A stretch of 30,056 nt of DNA, taken from positions 1 to 30,056 of IMG/VR virus record IMGVR_UViG_3300020192_000061, one strand, 5' to 3'. Of this stretch, positions 22,212-29,883 are shown in pieces (the first letter of the stretch is position 1; every line of letters begins with the position of its first letter). Source of the stretch: a virus. The translations under genes were made by a program, and so were the position numbers. Below the pieces are notes generated by a model. That model was not told the origin of the DNA. It saw only the letters and a program-made list of their open reading frames with translations, and ran no database searches.

Positions 22212-24911
22212 TTACCCTGTGGGTACATTACCGAGACTGCCCGATGGCTTTCCTGATGCGCGCACTAGCTCACATTTGCAAGCCATTTTGCAGATGAGTT
22301 TTGACGACGTTGGGAACAAATCCTGTTTCCGCCACGCTTTCAGACGGTGGATTTGCCCTCGCAGGTAGTCGCACGATTCGCACGATTCCGCTGCGTTGGT
22401 GACCCACAGGTATAACCCATTCGTGTCAGCACTCTCGAGAGCCATGTAGTACGCGGGTTTGATTGACCCATCGAACCACAGCTGTGCTTTCTGCTTAGCT
22501 TCGTCATCACTGATGCCCTCTTTGAACAGCACCGATGTGAAGTTGCTCACAAATGCGGATTGGTCTTTGATGTGCGCGTCAATCGCGATAGTGTCCTCAT
22601 CATCTAGAGTGTCACCGTCAACACCACCCGCCATCAGCCCCTCACGATAAGCTCGGTAACTAAAGACGCGGATAAGCTGGCGTATGATGTCACCCGCTCT
22701 GCGTCGGTTGCTTATTCCACCCCCACGTATTTCCGCTAGCACAGGGCTGAACCGCGCCATCCAATCACCCTCAACACTCCCGATTGATTTCAGGGTCTCG
22801 TTGTCGTGGTCGTGTGGTTGCTCATCTAAAATAGATGCTAGGTACTCATCATCATTCAGCGCACGAAAGAAGTCCGATTTTAAGACCTCTAACGGGTCAC
22901 GGTTCAGAACTACTTTTAGCTCTTTCGCCGTTTCTATGAACGCCCCGTTACCGCCTGTCAAAAGACTAAGCTGTAAAGACTTCGCCATATACCCCGTGAG
23001 ATACTCTGGCTTAAATGTCAGCGCCTTCAAACGATTCGCGTTAACGATGTTCTCCCATGCCTTCAATTCGCGATAAGCCTTTTGCCTTCGCCACGTGGGT
23101 TGTGCTGATACCATGTTGTCGATGTTGTGGTTGTCGTCATGCTCATGGTCATGCTCATGGTCATGAGTGTGGTCGTGTTCATGGGGTGCTGTTTTCTCAT
23201 TGTCTGCCGTGTTCATTTGTGACACACGCGCACGCGCCCAACTGAAACCTACATCGCCACCCCACAATGCCCATGCAATTCGTCCGTTGCTAGGGTATCC
23301 CTTTTCACCCGGTGTAAACCCCTCACCCTTTTTGTCTACCTCATGACGACTAAAGTAGGAGAACATGCGCTTGACCGTGTCGGGTGCTAGTATTCGTTTG
23401 TTTGATATATCCCTCGCACGCGCTACGCCTATTCCCGTACCCCCGCGACCATATTCCCTACGCCACTCTAGTCCGCGTTTCGCTTCCTCTGCCATCGCAG
23501 AACTCGGCGTAAAATCAATCCGCGAGTAACGCACAGCTTTAGCATCGGATTCCATTCCTTCGTCAAGCGGTTCGTCTAGTTCAGGCGGTGGAATGCCAGC
23601 CAGCATTTCTACTGATGGCACGAGGAACTGATGCTCCCAAATGTTCGGTAGTTGCTCAATAGGTATCGGTGTCCCACTGACTAGCAGAACGTCCCCATTA
23701 TCCAGCGGTTCATACCCCGATTGTTGACGCGCTTGGTTCAGGGTGATTAGCCCTGCCTGATACGCATTGATTGCGTTGGATTGTAGCGTTTGCTCCTGTG
23801 CGCTGATGACCTCAAATGCCCGCATGTTAAACGAGAAGTAAGTGCTTGGGTTCGGGTCAAAGTGTGGCAGGATGCAATGGTTTACAAATTCCTCTATCCG
23901 TTGCAATATTGGGTATACCGTACCGAGATAAAAGCGCTTGGTAACTTCGTCCCCATCTTTGTATGTGGTGCTGACAGAAGAATCACCTGCCATAGATGCT
24001 GGCACGCCAAACGCTGCATATATCTCTCGCGTGATTGGGTCGTTGGTGTCGTATATTTTCCCCACATCTGGCATGTCAAATGTCTCAACATTCGCAGAGA
24101 ATGGGAACACCCCTGTAGTAAACTGATTGCCCGAACCTTTGAAGAACCGTTGCAAGTTATCGTTAATCGCGCGCATCTGCTCGTTCGTCCACATCGTCTT
24201 ATCGTTCGGTGGTGATATGAGCGTGGTCGGTCTAGCGTTATTGATGAAGAAGTCGCGCATGAATCGCTGAAGGTTGCGCGCTATGTTGATTGCGTTCAAC
24301 GCACTAAGGATACGACTATTCCCACGCGTCTGGTCGAATGGGTTGAACTCAAATGAGTGAGCGAAGTCTCCCAGCTCTAACCGTACCATACTACCCGTGT
24401 TGACTGGGGTGTACTCTATCGCTAAAACAGTTTCACCCTCACGGATAACGCGAACCCGTAACGGGTTTAGCCAACGCAATCCGACAGCGCGTTTGTTATC
24501 GTCTCTGATAATCTCTACGAAAATCTCGCCGTAGATGTCTAACCCCAAAACCAACGCCTTGATGAAGTTGATGCCATCGTCATGAACGTGCCGTCGCATC
24601 GCGCGTGTCAGCGGGTAGTTGTCAAACCGATTTGCGCTTGTGCTAATCAGTTCCTCGTCATCCCCATCGCTAGATGTTGTGATGCGCCTAATCTCGTAAT
24701 CAAGACTCGCAACCGCATTAGAGCGAAGGTCGATTGACCGCTGTACCGCTACAATGTGTTGATACGCCGTAGCATATCCCGCTTTGTCTTCGCTGATGTC
24801 AGCGTTCTCATACGTTAGCCCACCATTCAGAAACGGCTGGAAAAAACTGTCAGTCCCGATAGACTTGGTGGGGCTTTTATTCGGTTGTAAAAGTCGCTTA
24901 AAAAATCCCAT
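22212..24911 (-). CDS. portal protein fused to MuF-like head morphogenesis domain, 899 aa
   Basis: Residues 1 to about 430 are an HK97-type portal (GFFKRLLQP, IVAVQRSIDLRSNAVASL, DIYGEIFVEI, TREIYAAFGVPASMAGD, LQRIEEFVNHCILPHFD). A compact domain at about 468-562 (EEAKRGLEWRREYGRGGTGI, DTVKRMFSYFSRHEVDK, GRIAWALWGGDVG) is one I associate with phage capsid-assembly proteins. A His/Asp-rich linker follows at 577-597. The C-terminal 300 residues resemble MuF/SPP1 gp7-type minor head domains, ending with conserved cysteines C844, C847, C874, C878 and C880 and the DYLRGQIHRLKAW motif. Portal-MuF fusions occur in some phages; the His-rich linker is unusual. Confidence 0.85.
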   Translation of the reverse strand: MGFFKRLLQPNKSPTKSIGTDSFFQPFLNGGLTYENADISEDKAGYATAYQHIVAVQRSIDLRSNAVASLDYEIRRITTSSDGDDEELISTSANRFDNYPLTRAMRRHVHDDGINFIKALVLGLDIYGEIFVEIIRDDNKRAVGLRWLNPLRVRVIREGETVLAIEYTPVNTGSMVRLELGDFAHSFEFNPFDQTRGNSRILSALNAINIARNLQRFMRDFFINNARPTTLISPPNDKTMWTNEQMRAINDNLQRFFKGSGNQFTTGVFPFSANVETFDMPDVGKIYDTNDPITREIYAAFGVPASMAGDSSVSTTYKDGDEVTKRFYLGTVYPILQRIEEFVNHCILPHFDPNPSTYFSFNMRAFEVISAQEQTLQSNAINAYQAGLITLNQARQQSGYEPLDNGDVLLVSGTPIPIEQLPNIWEHQFLVPSVEMLAGIPPPELDEPLDEGMESDAKAVRYSRIDFTPSSAMAEEAKRGLEWRREYGRGGTGIGVARARDISNKRILAPDTVKRMFSYFSRHEVDKKGEGFTPGEKGYPSNGRIAWALWGGDVGFSWARARVSQMNTADNEKTAPHEHDHTHDHEHDHEHDDNHNIDNMVSAQPTWRRQKAYRELKAWENIVNANRLKALTFKPEYLTGYMAKSLQLSLLTGGNGAFIETAKELKVVLNRDPLEVLKSDFFRALNDDEYLASILDEQPHDHDNETLKSIGSVEGDWMARFSPVLAEIRGGGISNRRRAGDIIRQLIRVFSYRAYREGLMAGGVDGDTLDDEDTIAIDAHIKDQSAFVSNFTSVLFKEGISDDEAKQKAQLWFDGSIKPAYYMALESADTNGLYLWVTNAAESCESCDYLRGQIHRLKAWRKQDLFPTSSKLICKMACKCELVRASGKPSGSLGNVPTG
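23137..23165 (-). repeat. 12-bp tandem repeat encoding the His/Asp-rich linker
   Basis: The unit tcatgctcatgg (plus strand) occurs twice in tandem at 23137-23148 and 23149-23160, with a partial third copy. It encodes His-Glu-His-Asp-type repeats of the portal linker (residues 577-597). Slippage at this repeat could change the linker length in steps of four residues without breaking the frame. Confidence 0.8.
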
Positions 24912-24922
24912 CGTCCACGTCC

Positions 24923-26143
24923 TTAGAACATAAGCATATCAAAGTTTAGAACGGCGTTCTGCACACCCCACCATGCAATCGCTAATGCCATCACCGTGTC
25001 ATCATGTGCGCCACTCGGTGCGCCAAACTGATAATTCCCACTCGATGTTTTGCGTTGCGCGTATGCCATAAGCTCATTTTTTTGTATCTCGGTATTCAGC
25101 AGAAGGATGTCGCGCTTCTCGATAGCGAGGCTAAGGCTGTCAATAATTTGCCGTTTGCTCTGCATCGTAGTGGTGAACCCCATTACAGGAATGCCGTCTA
25201 GGCGAAGGGCTTCAATGTTCACACCCCCCACGCTGTTCTCTTCTGCTACCACGCGCATAGGTTGCCATGCCTCATAAAGCGCTTTAAGTCTCGCACGTTG
25301 AACATCCCACCCGATTTTGTTAAACCGTGTCATTCCCACCTGTTGACGAGTGTCCGCATCTATAATGCTAATCACGGTGTAATCGTTATCCCGTCCCCAG
25401 TCCACCCCGAAGATAATCCGCCCGTCGTAGGGCGCGCGTTCCTCAAGCGTGGATACATCGCCAATATCGCGAAACACCGCGCCTGCGCCTTCTACAAATT
25501 CGGCGAGTATCTCCTGCTGATAGGTGGATGCCGTTAGCTCACTCTCCATCAATCCCCATTCTGATGGGGGGATGTAGGGGTTTGCCATGCTGGGGTAACG
25601 GAACGATGCCCAATCATTTTCACCCTGCACACCGCGCTGATAGATAGCATAAAAATCGTTAAGCCCCTTCGGCGTGCTAGAGATGAAAGCGCGTCCTTGC
25701 TTGTCTGCTAATGCTGGGCGAATAACATCGCCCCACGATTTGTTTAAGTTAGGCGCAAACGCTACTTCGTCCAACGCGATAACGTCCCACCCTTTGGTAT
25801 CACCACGTAAGCGGTCGATAGCGTTGAATGTGTATAGCGCGAGATGCCCGCCGTTGATGAGCGTGAGTGTTTTATCCGCCTGATTGCTCTTTTTGGTAAT
25901 CGGTTTCAATCGTTCTTGAACATCGCGCCAAACGGCTTTGTATGCGTTATCAGTTGATGCCGGTGCGACATACGCAACGCGCTTCCCCTGCAGTAATGCC
26001 ATAGCGACCTCATAGAGAATGTAAGACGTTTTGCCCCACCGTCTACCACAGCATAAAACCGTGTATCGCTTTTTGTTCCGTTCCACGTGCGCTTGGCTAG
26101 GGTGCAATCGGGGCAGGCGAATGTTGATAACTTGTTCGCTCAT
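24923..26143 (-). CDS. terL: terminase large subunit, 406 aa
   Basis: Packaging motor ATPase and nuclease. Walker A is CGRRWGKTS at 32-40, Walker B is VIALDEVA with D125/E126, and the coupling motif is SSTPKG at 155-160. The RNase H-like nuclease has D248 in GVDWGRDNDYT, acidic E301/E302 in VVAEENSVGG, and D381/D382 in GAHDDTVMALA. All catalytic positions are present. Length is slightly short for the family, but both domains are complete. Lies between the small terminase and portal genes, as usual. Confidence 0.95.
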   Translation of the reverse strand: MSEQVINIRLPRLHPSQAHVERNKKRYTVLCCGRRWGKTSYILYEVAMALLQGKRVAYVAPASTDNAYKAVWRDVQERLKPITKKSNQADKTLTLINGGHLALYTFNAIDRLRGDTKGWDVIALDEVAFAPNLNKSWGDVIRPALADKQGRAFISSTPKGLNDFYAIYQRGVQGENDWASFRYPSMANPYIPPSEWGLMESELTASTYQQEILAEFVEGAGAVFRDIGDVSTLEERAPYDGRIIFGVDWGRDNDYTVISIIDADTRQQVGMTRFNKIGWDVQRARLKALYEAWQPMRVVAEENSVGGVNIEALRLDGIPVMGFTTTMQSKRQIIDSLSLAIEKRDILLLNTEIQKNELMAYAQRKTSSGNYQFGAPSGAHDDTVMALAIAWWGVQNAVLNFDMLMF

Positions 26144-26156
26144 GTTCCCCCCGTTC

Positions 26157-26588
26157 CTACTCGTCTATTTCAGTATCAAAGTTTGGTAGCGTGCTGTCAT
26201 CGTAGGTGACCTTAATCTGAATTGCGCCACCCCCTTGCCCGCTGTGTTCTACCACCCGCTTACCATACTCATCAGGGAATCGGCGTTCCAACATCCAAGC
26301 AGCCGCCTGCCATTGGAGTTCGCTCGCGTCGGTGATGCGTGATAAGTACTTCATCGCACCCGAAGCCTCTGCGCCTTTTATTGTGTCCAAGAACTCCACG
26401 TTCGATTGAAGTGTTTCATAAAATAGGCTGGGACTAATGCCTGCGTATTGACACGCTAAACGGTTGGTCGAACCCGCCTTAATAGCTTCCACCAGCTTCG
26501 CGATTACCTCTGGTGTCATTTTGCGCTTAGCCCCACTCTTTCTACCAGCGGGCTTTACGTTTGGTTTATCATTTGATTTTTCAGTCAT
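26157..26588 (-). CDS. terS: terminase small subunit, 143 aa
   Basis: A basic N-terminal tail (SNDKPNVKPAGRKSGAKRKM) is followed by a helix-turn-helix (TPEVIAKLVEAIKAGSTNRLACQYAGISPSLFYETL), a helical oligomerisation region (EFLDTIKGAEASGAMKYLSRITD, WQAAAWMLERRFPDEYGKR), and an acidic C-terminus. This matches small terminases that recognise pac/cos DNA and load the large subunit. First gene of the late operon; its leader contains a promoter and two stem-loops. Ribosome binding site aaagg is weak, about 7 bases upstream. Confidence 0.85.
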   Translation of the reverse strand: MTEKSNDKPNVKPAGRKSGAKRKMTPEVIAKLVEAIKAGSTNRLACQYAGISPSLFYETLQSNVEFLDTIKGAEASGAMKYLSRITDASELQWQAAAWMLERRFPDEYGKRVVEHSGQGGGAIQIKVTYDDSTLPNFDTEIDE

Positions 26589-26610
26589 AGGATTGCCTTT
26601 AGAATGCCAA

Positions 26611-26636
26611 AGCCCCGTTACAGTTGTAACAGGGCT
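26611..26636 (-). promoter_or_regulatory. 26-bp dyad in the terS leader
   Basis: agccccgttaca at 26611-26622 and tgtaacagggct at 26625-26636 form an inverted repeat with a single mismatch and a two-base centre (in RNA, about 10 bp with a small loop). It lies between the promoter and the terS start. It could be an operator for a regulator, a packaging-site element bound by small terminase, or an attenuator. On the minus strand only ttt follows it, so strong termination is unlikely. Confidence 0.6.
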
Positions 26637-26666
26637 ACGTCAATTAGGAGTTTTTTGCGGAAGGTC

Positions 26667-26682
26667 TAGGGATGAATCCCTA
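26667..26682 (-). promoter_or_regulatory. stem-loop at the predicted late transcript 5' end
   Basis: taggga at 26667-26672 pairs perfectly with tcccta at 26677-26682 around a tgaa loop. It begins almost exactly at the predicted transcription start of the late promoter, so it would form a 5'-terminal hairpin on the long late mRNA, or serve as an operator. Confidence 0.55.
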
Positions 26683-26687
26683 CCCAC

Positions 26688-26715
26688 AGTATAACAGGGT
26701 TTTACGATGTGTCAA
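26688..26715 (-). promoter_or_regulatory. sigma70-type promoter of the late operon
   Basis: The minus strand has a perfect -35 (TTGACA at 26710-26715) and a near-perfect -10 (TATACT at 26688-26693) with 16-bp spacing. Transcription would start near 26681 and run through terS and the 20-kb structural block to the terminator at 6080-6100. It is the only convincing canonical promoter I see in the window. Confidence 0.85.
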
Positions 26716-26752
26716 GTAATGTATCCGATAGTTGGACGGTCTATAGTGCAAA

Positions 26753-27034
26753 CTAGGCTGTTGTGTAGTCACCGTATCGTTCCAGCATTCTAGTTAGGTC
26801 GTGTTTCATTTTTTGATTCGGTGACCATGTGCGTTTAATTTCCTCTGCCCAATAGCGAAGCCCTGCCTCATTCAGGCACACGAGTTCACCTGAAACGTCT
26901 ACGTGCTGACGGTCAATCAATGTATCTAGCGTGTAGGGTGTACAATTGCGCCATCCATCGTTTTCGGTAGATGCTCGCCACAACGCAACATACGCGAATC
27001 GGGTGACCGTCTCATCATGCTCATATCGTTTCAT
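26753..27034 (-). CDS. hypothetical protein, 93 aa
   Basis: Small acidic/basic mixed protein starting MKRYEHDETVTRFAYVALWRAS. The C-terminal half (GELVCLNEAGLRYWAEEIKRTWSPNQKMKHDLTRMLERYGDY) looks helical and could be a winged-helix fragment, but this is a weak reading. Good ribosome binding site (aaaggag) before the ATG. It is the last gene of the upstream minus-strand group, ending just before the late promoter. Confidence 0.65.
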   Translation of the reverse strand: MKRYEHDETVTRFAYVALWRASTENDGWRNCTPYTLDTLIDRQHVDVSGELVCLNEAGLRYWAEEIKRTWSPNQKMKHDLTRMLERYGDYTTA

Positions 27035-27096
27035 CTGTCATGCTCCTTTCTGTTTATCATCAGCATCATTCCCCACCGTTGCGGTTGGCAGGTGTT

Positions 27097-27840
27097 TCAT
27101 AGTAGCTTTGGCTGTCTAGGTTTCAATTTTGCACCCCCACCTACCTGATAAAGGTTTTCAGTGTAGCGCCCCGTTTTGAGGGTACTCATTGCCTTTTGAA
27201 GATTGAACTGGTGAATTGGTTCACCCACCCATTCGGGCGCGGAAAGTTCAGAGATAAAAACGATGTTGTTGCATGCCCATAATTTCACCTGCTCCCAAAA
27301 AGCATCGCTGTCGAACCCATCTCTTTCGTTGACGCGATATTTTTGGGTAGTGTCCCTGTAGGGTGGGTCGCAATAGATAACAGCGTCCTTTACGTTAGCC
27401 CAATGCGTATAAGAACACTCGAAGAAGTTCATGCGTTTCAGAAACGGCTTCTTTTTCATTATGCCATTAAACCCTTCAAGGGCATAGTTTCTTCCCCCCT
27501 TTTTATCACGTGCATATCCGTTCCAATAAGCCCCCGCGAAGCTACACGAATGGCTTACGAAAGCCACCATCTCCTTAGGGTAAGCACCGGGGGTCTTTCG
27601 TATTGTCTTATACGTTTCTTCACTTACATCTATGGGGGGTTGCCAACCGTTCTGCACCGCTCGCCACATGCTAATCATATACTCGTCCACATCCGACATT
27701 GTCTTGTATTCTGCATTGACCTTGCACCCGACACTCAAAGCCCCACAAAATGGTTCTAAGTAGGGGAAAGTCCCGATGACGCGGTTAATGTAGTCGGCTA
27801 TTTCCTTTGCGTTCCTTGCCTTGCCACCGGGATACTGCAT
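27097..27840 (-). CDS. D12-class N6-adenine DNA methyltransferase, 247 aa
   Basis: N-terminal QYPGGKAR (residues 2-9) and LEPFCGALSVGC (28-39) form the AdoMet-binding start. SDVDEYMISMWRAV (49-62) is the acidic-loop motif, and CDPPYRDT with DPPY at 158-161 is the catalytic motif of amino-methyltransferases. Order PGGK, EPFxG, DPPY and length match the Dam/M.DpnII-type D12 family. The family often methylates GATC, but this window contains no GATC, so the target may differ or may lie elsewhere. No restriction enzyme is adjacent. It is 42 bp downstream of the cytosine methyltransferase gene. Confidence 0.9.
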   Translation of the reverse strand: MQYPGGKARNAKEIADYINRVIGTFPYLEPFCGALSVGCKVNAEYKTMSDVDEYMISMWRAVQNGWQPPIDVSEETYKTIRKTPGAYPKEMVAFVSHSCSFAGAYWNGYARDKKGGRNYALEGFNGIMKKKPFLKRMNFFECSYTHWANVKDAVIYCDPPYRDTTQKYRVNERDGFDSDAFWEQVKLWACNNIVFISELSAPEWVGEPIHQFNLQKAMSTLKTGRYTENLYQVGGGAKLKPRQPKLL

Positions 27841-27882
27841 TTTAACACCCTTCTGAACATAGCTAGCAACAGCGTGACGGTT

Positions 27883-29166
27883 TCATGTTAGGGATTCCAT
27901 CACGCGATGACCAATCCATTCCGCTACATTAGGCGTGACGGCATTGCCAATTTGACGCACTTGGTCTTGACGACTACCGAGTATGATGTAATCAGAGGGG
28001 AACGACATCCCGCGCTTTAATTCCTCTGGGTTGAGCATTCTAAATGAACACCCCTCTAGCAAATCGTTTTCGCTGGGTGCGAACGGTGGCGGTTGTACAA
28101 GCGCGTGCTTCGCTACTGTGGTGAGCGTAGGCAGAGCGTTAGCGACATCGGTATGCGTAGCGTTGCCATAATAGCTCGAGATAAACGAAGGGGTAGCCAA
28201 CCCGTGCTGACTAGAACTGTGCGCGCTACTTTCCGAAGCTGGCATAGCGAGACCCATTCCGTTGAAAGTGGTTATCGTGTGCAAACTCTCACTCACAGGA
28301 CGCGCTGGACCATCCCCATTAGCGTACGGGATAATAACAGGAACCGCAAATTTGCGTAACCCGGCGCGGATTCTTTGGATTGTGCGCTCTATAAGGGGTC
28401 GGGTGCGATTGCTAAGTAATTCGCCTTTAATCGACCAGTCAATCACCGTTGAGGCGGGGGCATGCGCTGGAGTGACTTCGCTAGCGCAGTGGGGGCAACG
28501 CCAAACATATTGCCCGTTTTTGCCATAACGCCCCCACATCTCTGGGCGTTTCCATGCCTGTACGGATTCAATTGTCCCGTGTTTCTGGCAATGCCCGTCG
28601 GGTCTGTAATCTAGGTTCGGGGCTTTAATGCCCTTCCGCCAAAAAACTGCGTAATACCTATCGCGCGATTGTGCTACATTAAAGAATTTGCTGTTGGCAT
28701 ATATCACGCGCCCCTCATAGCCTAAATCAATTATGGAATGCCACCACGCATCATAGTGTTGCCAGTGCCTAACGTCCACGACATTCTCTACAATCACCAC
28801 ATCGTAACGGTGATATTCAGTGAACTGCACAACTTCCCGCATTGTTGCGCGAGAGCGTTCCTCTGATGGGTCAACGTCCGTATTACCCCACAAATCAAGT
28901 TGATTTATGTTTTTGCGCTTACGCCCTCCCGCGATTGAGTGATTAGTACACTCTGGGGAGAACCATGCTACGTCTACGCGCGGATACCGGCTAGGGTGCG
29001 CTTGCTGAAGGTCATCAAGAAAATGAGCGGTGTCGGGGTGATTCGTGTTGTGCGTTTCAATAGCGATAGCCCAGTGATTCACAGCTGCACGCACTTCGAA
29101 CCCTGCCCGAACAAGCCCAGTGCTAGACCCTCCTGCCCCGCAGAAAAAATCAATCGCTGTTGGCAT
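27883..29166 (-). CDS. C5-cytosine DNA methyltransferase, 427 aa
   Basis: Start at the ATG at 29166 with gaggagg 6 bases upstream. Motif I is DFFCGAGGSSTGL (residues 6-18). Motif IV is SPECTNHS with catalytic C73, the SPEC variant seen in phage enzymes rather than PPCQ. Motif VI is VENV (126-129) and motif VIII is QSRDR (166-170). A possible zinc site uses C193, C224 and C227. Motif IX-like SESLHTIT and ANALPTLTT precede motif X GNAVTPNVAEW near the end. All catalytic elements are intact. Likely protects phage DNA from host restriction. Confidence 0.9.
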   Translation of the reverse strand: MPTAIDFFCGAGGSSTGLVRAGFEVRAAVNHWAIAIETHNTNHPDTAHFLDDLQQAHPSRYPRVDVAWFSPECTNHSIAGGRKRKNINQLDLWGNTDVDPSEERSRATMREVVQFTEYHRYDVVIVENVVDVRHWQHYDAWWHSIIDLGYEGRVIYANSKFFNVAQSRDRYYAVFWRKGIKAPNLDYRPDGHCQKHGTIESVQAWKRPEMWGRYGKNGQYVWRCPHCASEVTPAHAPASTVIDWSIKGELLSNRTRPLIERTIQRIRAGLRKFAVPVIIPYANGDGPARPVSESLHTITTFNGMGLAMPASESSAHSSSQHGLATPSFISSYYGNATHTDVANALPTLTTVAKHALVQPPPFAPSENDLLEGCSFRMLNPEELKRGMSFPSDYIILGSRQDQVRQIGNAVTPNVAEWIGHRVMESLT

Positions 29167-29195
29167 CGTCAGCCTCCTCAAAAATACACGCCATC

Positions 29196-29534
29196 TTACG
29201 CATTGTCGAGTTCCACGCTAGTGATGTATAGCGCACACTCAACTAAAAGCTTGCAAACCATCGTAGTGCTGATATGGAAGTCGCTAGCAATCTTGAGTGT
29301 GATGGTGTCCTCAAGCTGTGCGCGTTCACGGATGCTCATAGAGCCGTCATCACTCATAATCTGCAACCGGCGGTAGGCAATCTCACGTGCGAGTACTTCT
29401 TGATGAAGGGTCGTTAACTCAAACGTCTTAGCCCTAATGCCTGCCAACACATTCTGTAACGCCTCAACCTCTGTAGGTCTACGGATAATTCTCCAACCGT
29501 CCTCATGACTGTATGTTGCGCTGAAGCCACTCAT
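29196..29534 (-). CDS. hypothetical protein with C-terminal HTH-like segment, 112 aa
   Basis: Linked by ATGA overlap to the upstream gene. The middle is helical (EALQNVLAGIRAKTFELTTLHQEVLAREIAYRRLQI). The C-terminal part (LEDTITLKIASDFHISTTMVCKLLVECALY) reads like a helix-turn-helix and may bind DNA. It could be a small regulator, but the evidence is only the spacing of hydrophobic residues. Confidence 0.6.
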   Translation of the reverse strand: MSGFSATYSHEDGWRIIRRPTEVEALQNVLAGIRAKTFELTTLHQEVLAREIAYRRLQIMSDDGSMSIRERAQLEDTITLKIASDFHISTTMVCKLLVECALYITSVELDNA

Positions 29535-29833
29535 GTTAGTTCACCGTTCTTGTTAGGGTTGTTTAGTGGTGTTCCCGTTAACTGGTGTTCCTCTACCGCG
29601 ACCAACGCGGTGAGGGTTTCTGTGGGGATGTCCATCGCGAAGTAGCGACCTGCGAAAATCACCGCCGTATTGCGCAACTGCTCAACATGCTCTCTCGTCG
29701 CGGGTGCGTCTGTGAACACTAACGCATCAAATGCTATACACACGCCATTGACGAAGGATTCTAAATCCCCCCCATCTGTTGCGATTATGGTTGCTAGTTT
29801 CTGTGTCTTAAACTCTAGGTAGTAGGGGTTCAT
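29531..29833 (-). CDS. hypothetical protein, 100 aa
   Basis: Start chosen at 29833, where ggag lies 6 bases upstream; the frame is open to 29854 with a poor leader. Alternating helices and strands (YYLEFKTQKLATIIATDGGD, ESFVNGVCIAFDALVFTD, THR/ALA-rich middle, TALVAVEEHQLTG). No motif recognised. Overlaps the next gene by four bases. Confidence 0.65.
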   Translation of the reverse strand: MNPYYLEFKTQKLATIIATDGGDLESFVNGVCIAFDALVFTDAPATREHVEQLRNTAVIFAGRYFAMDIPTETLTALVAVEEHQLTGTPLNNPNKNGELT

Positions 29834-29871
29834 AGTTTCTCCAAGTGCCTCCATTAGATTTTATCTGTCAG

Positions 29872-29883
29872 AGTAATATTACT
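29872..29883. other. 12-bp perfect palindrome agtaatattact
   Basis: A perfect AT-rich palindrome covering the stop of the partial right-edge gene and the gap to the next gene. It could be a protein-binding site; too AT-rich to be a terminator stem. Confidence 0.35.

Noticed and set aside
20231-22228. Longer start for the protease-capsid fusion
   Set aside because: The extra nine residues lie inside the portal gene end; the ribosome binding site is placed for the ATG at 22201.
23137-23165. CRISPR or non-coding tandem repeat
   Set aside because: The units are 12 bp, have no spacers and encode an in-frame His/Asp linker.
23790-24215. 141-aa plus-strand open frame inside the portal gene
   Set aside because: Cys/Trp/His/Arg-rich shadow translation with no leader; portal motifs are continuous on the other strand.
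29167-29181. Upstream TTG start of the cytosine methyltransferase
   Set aside because: The extension overlaps the Shine-Dalgarno gaggagg itself; the ATG at 29166 is directly before the conserved DFFCGAGG motif.
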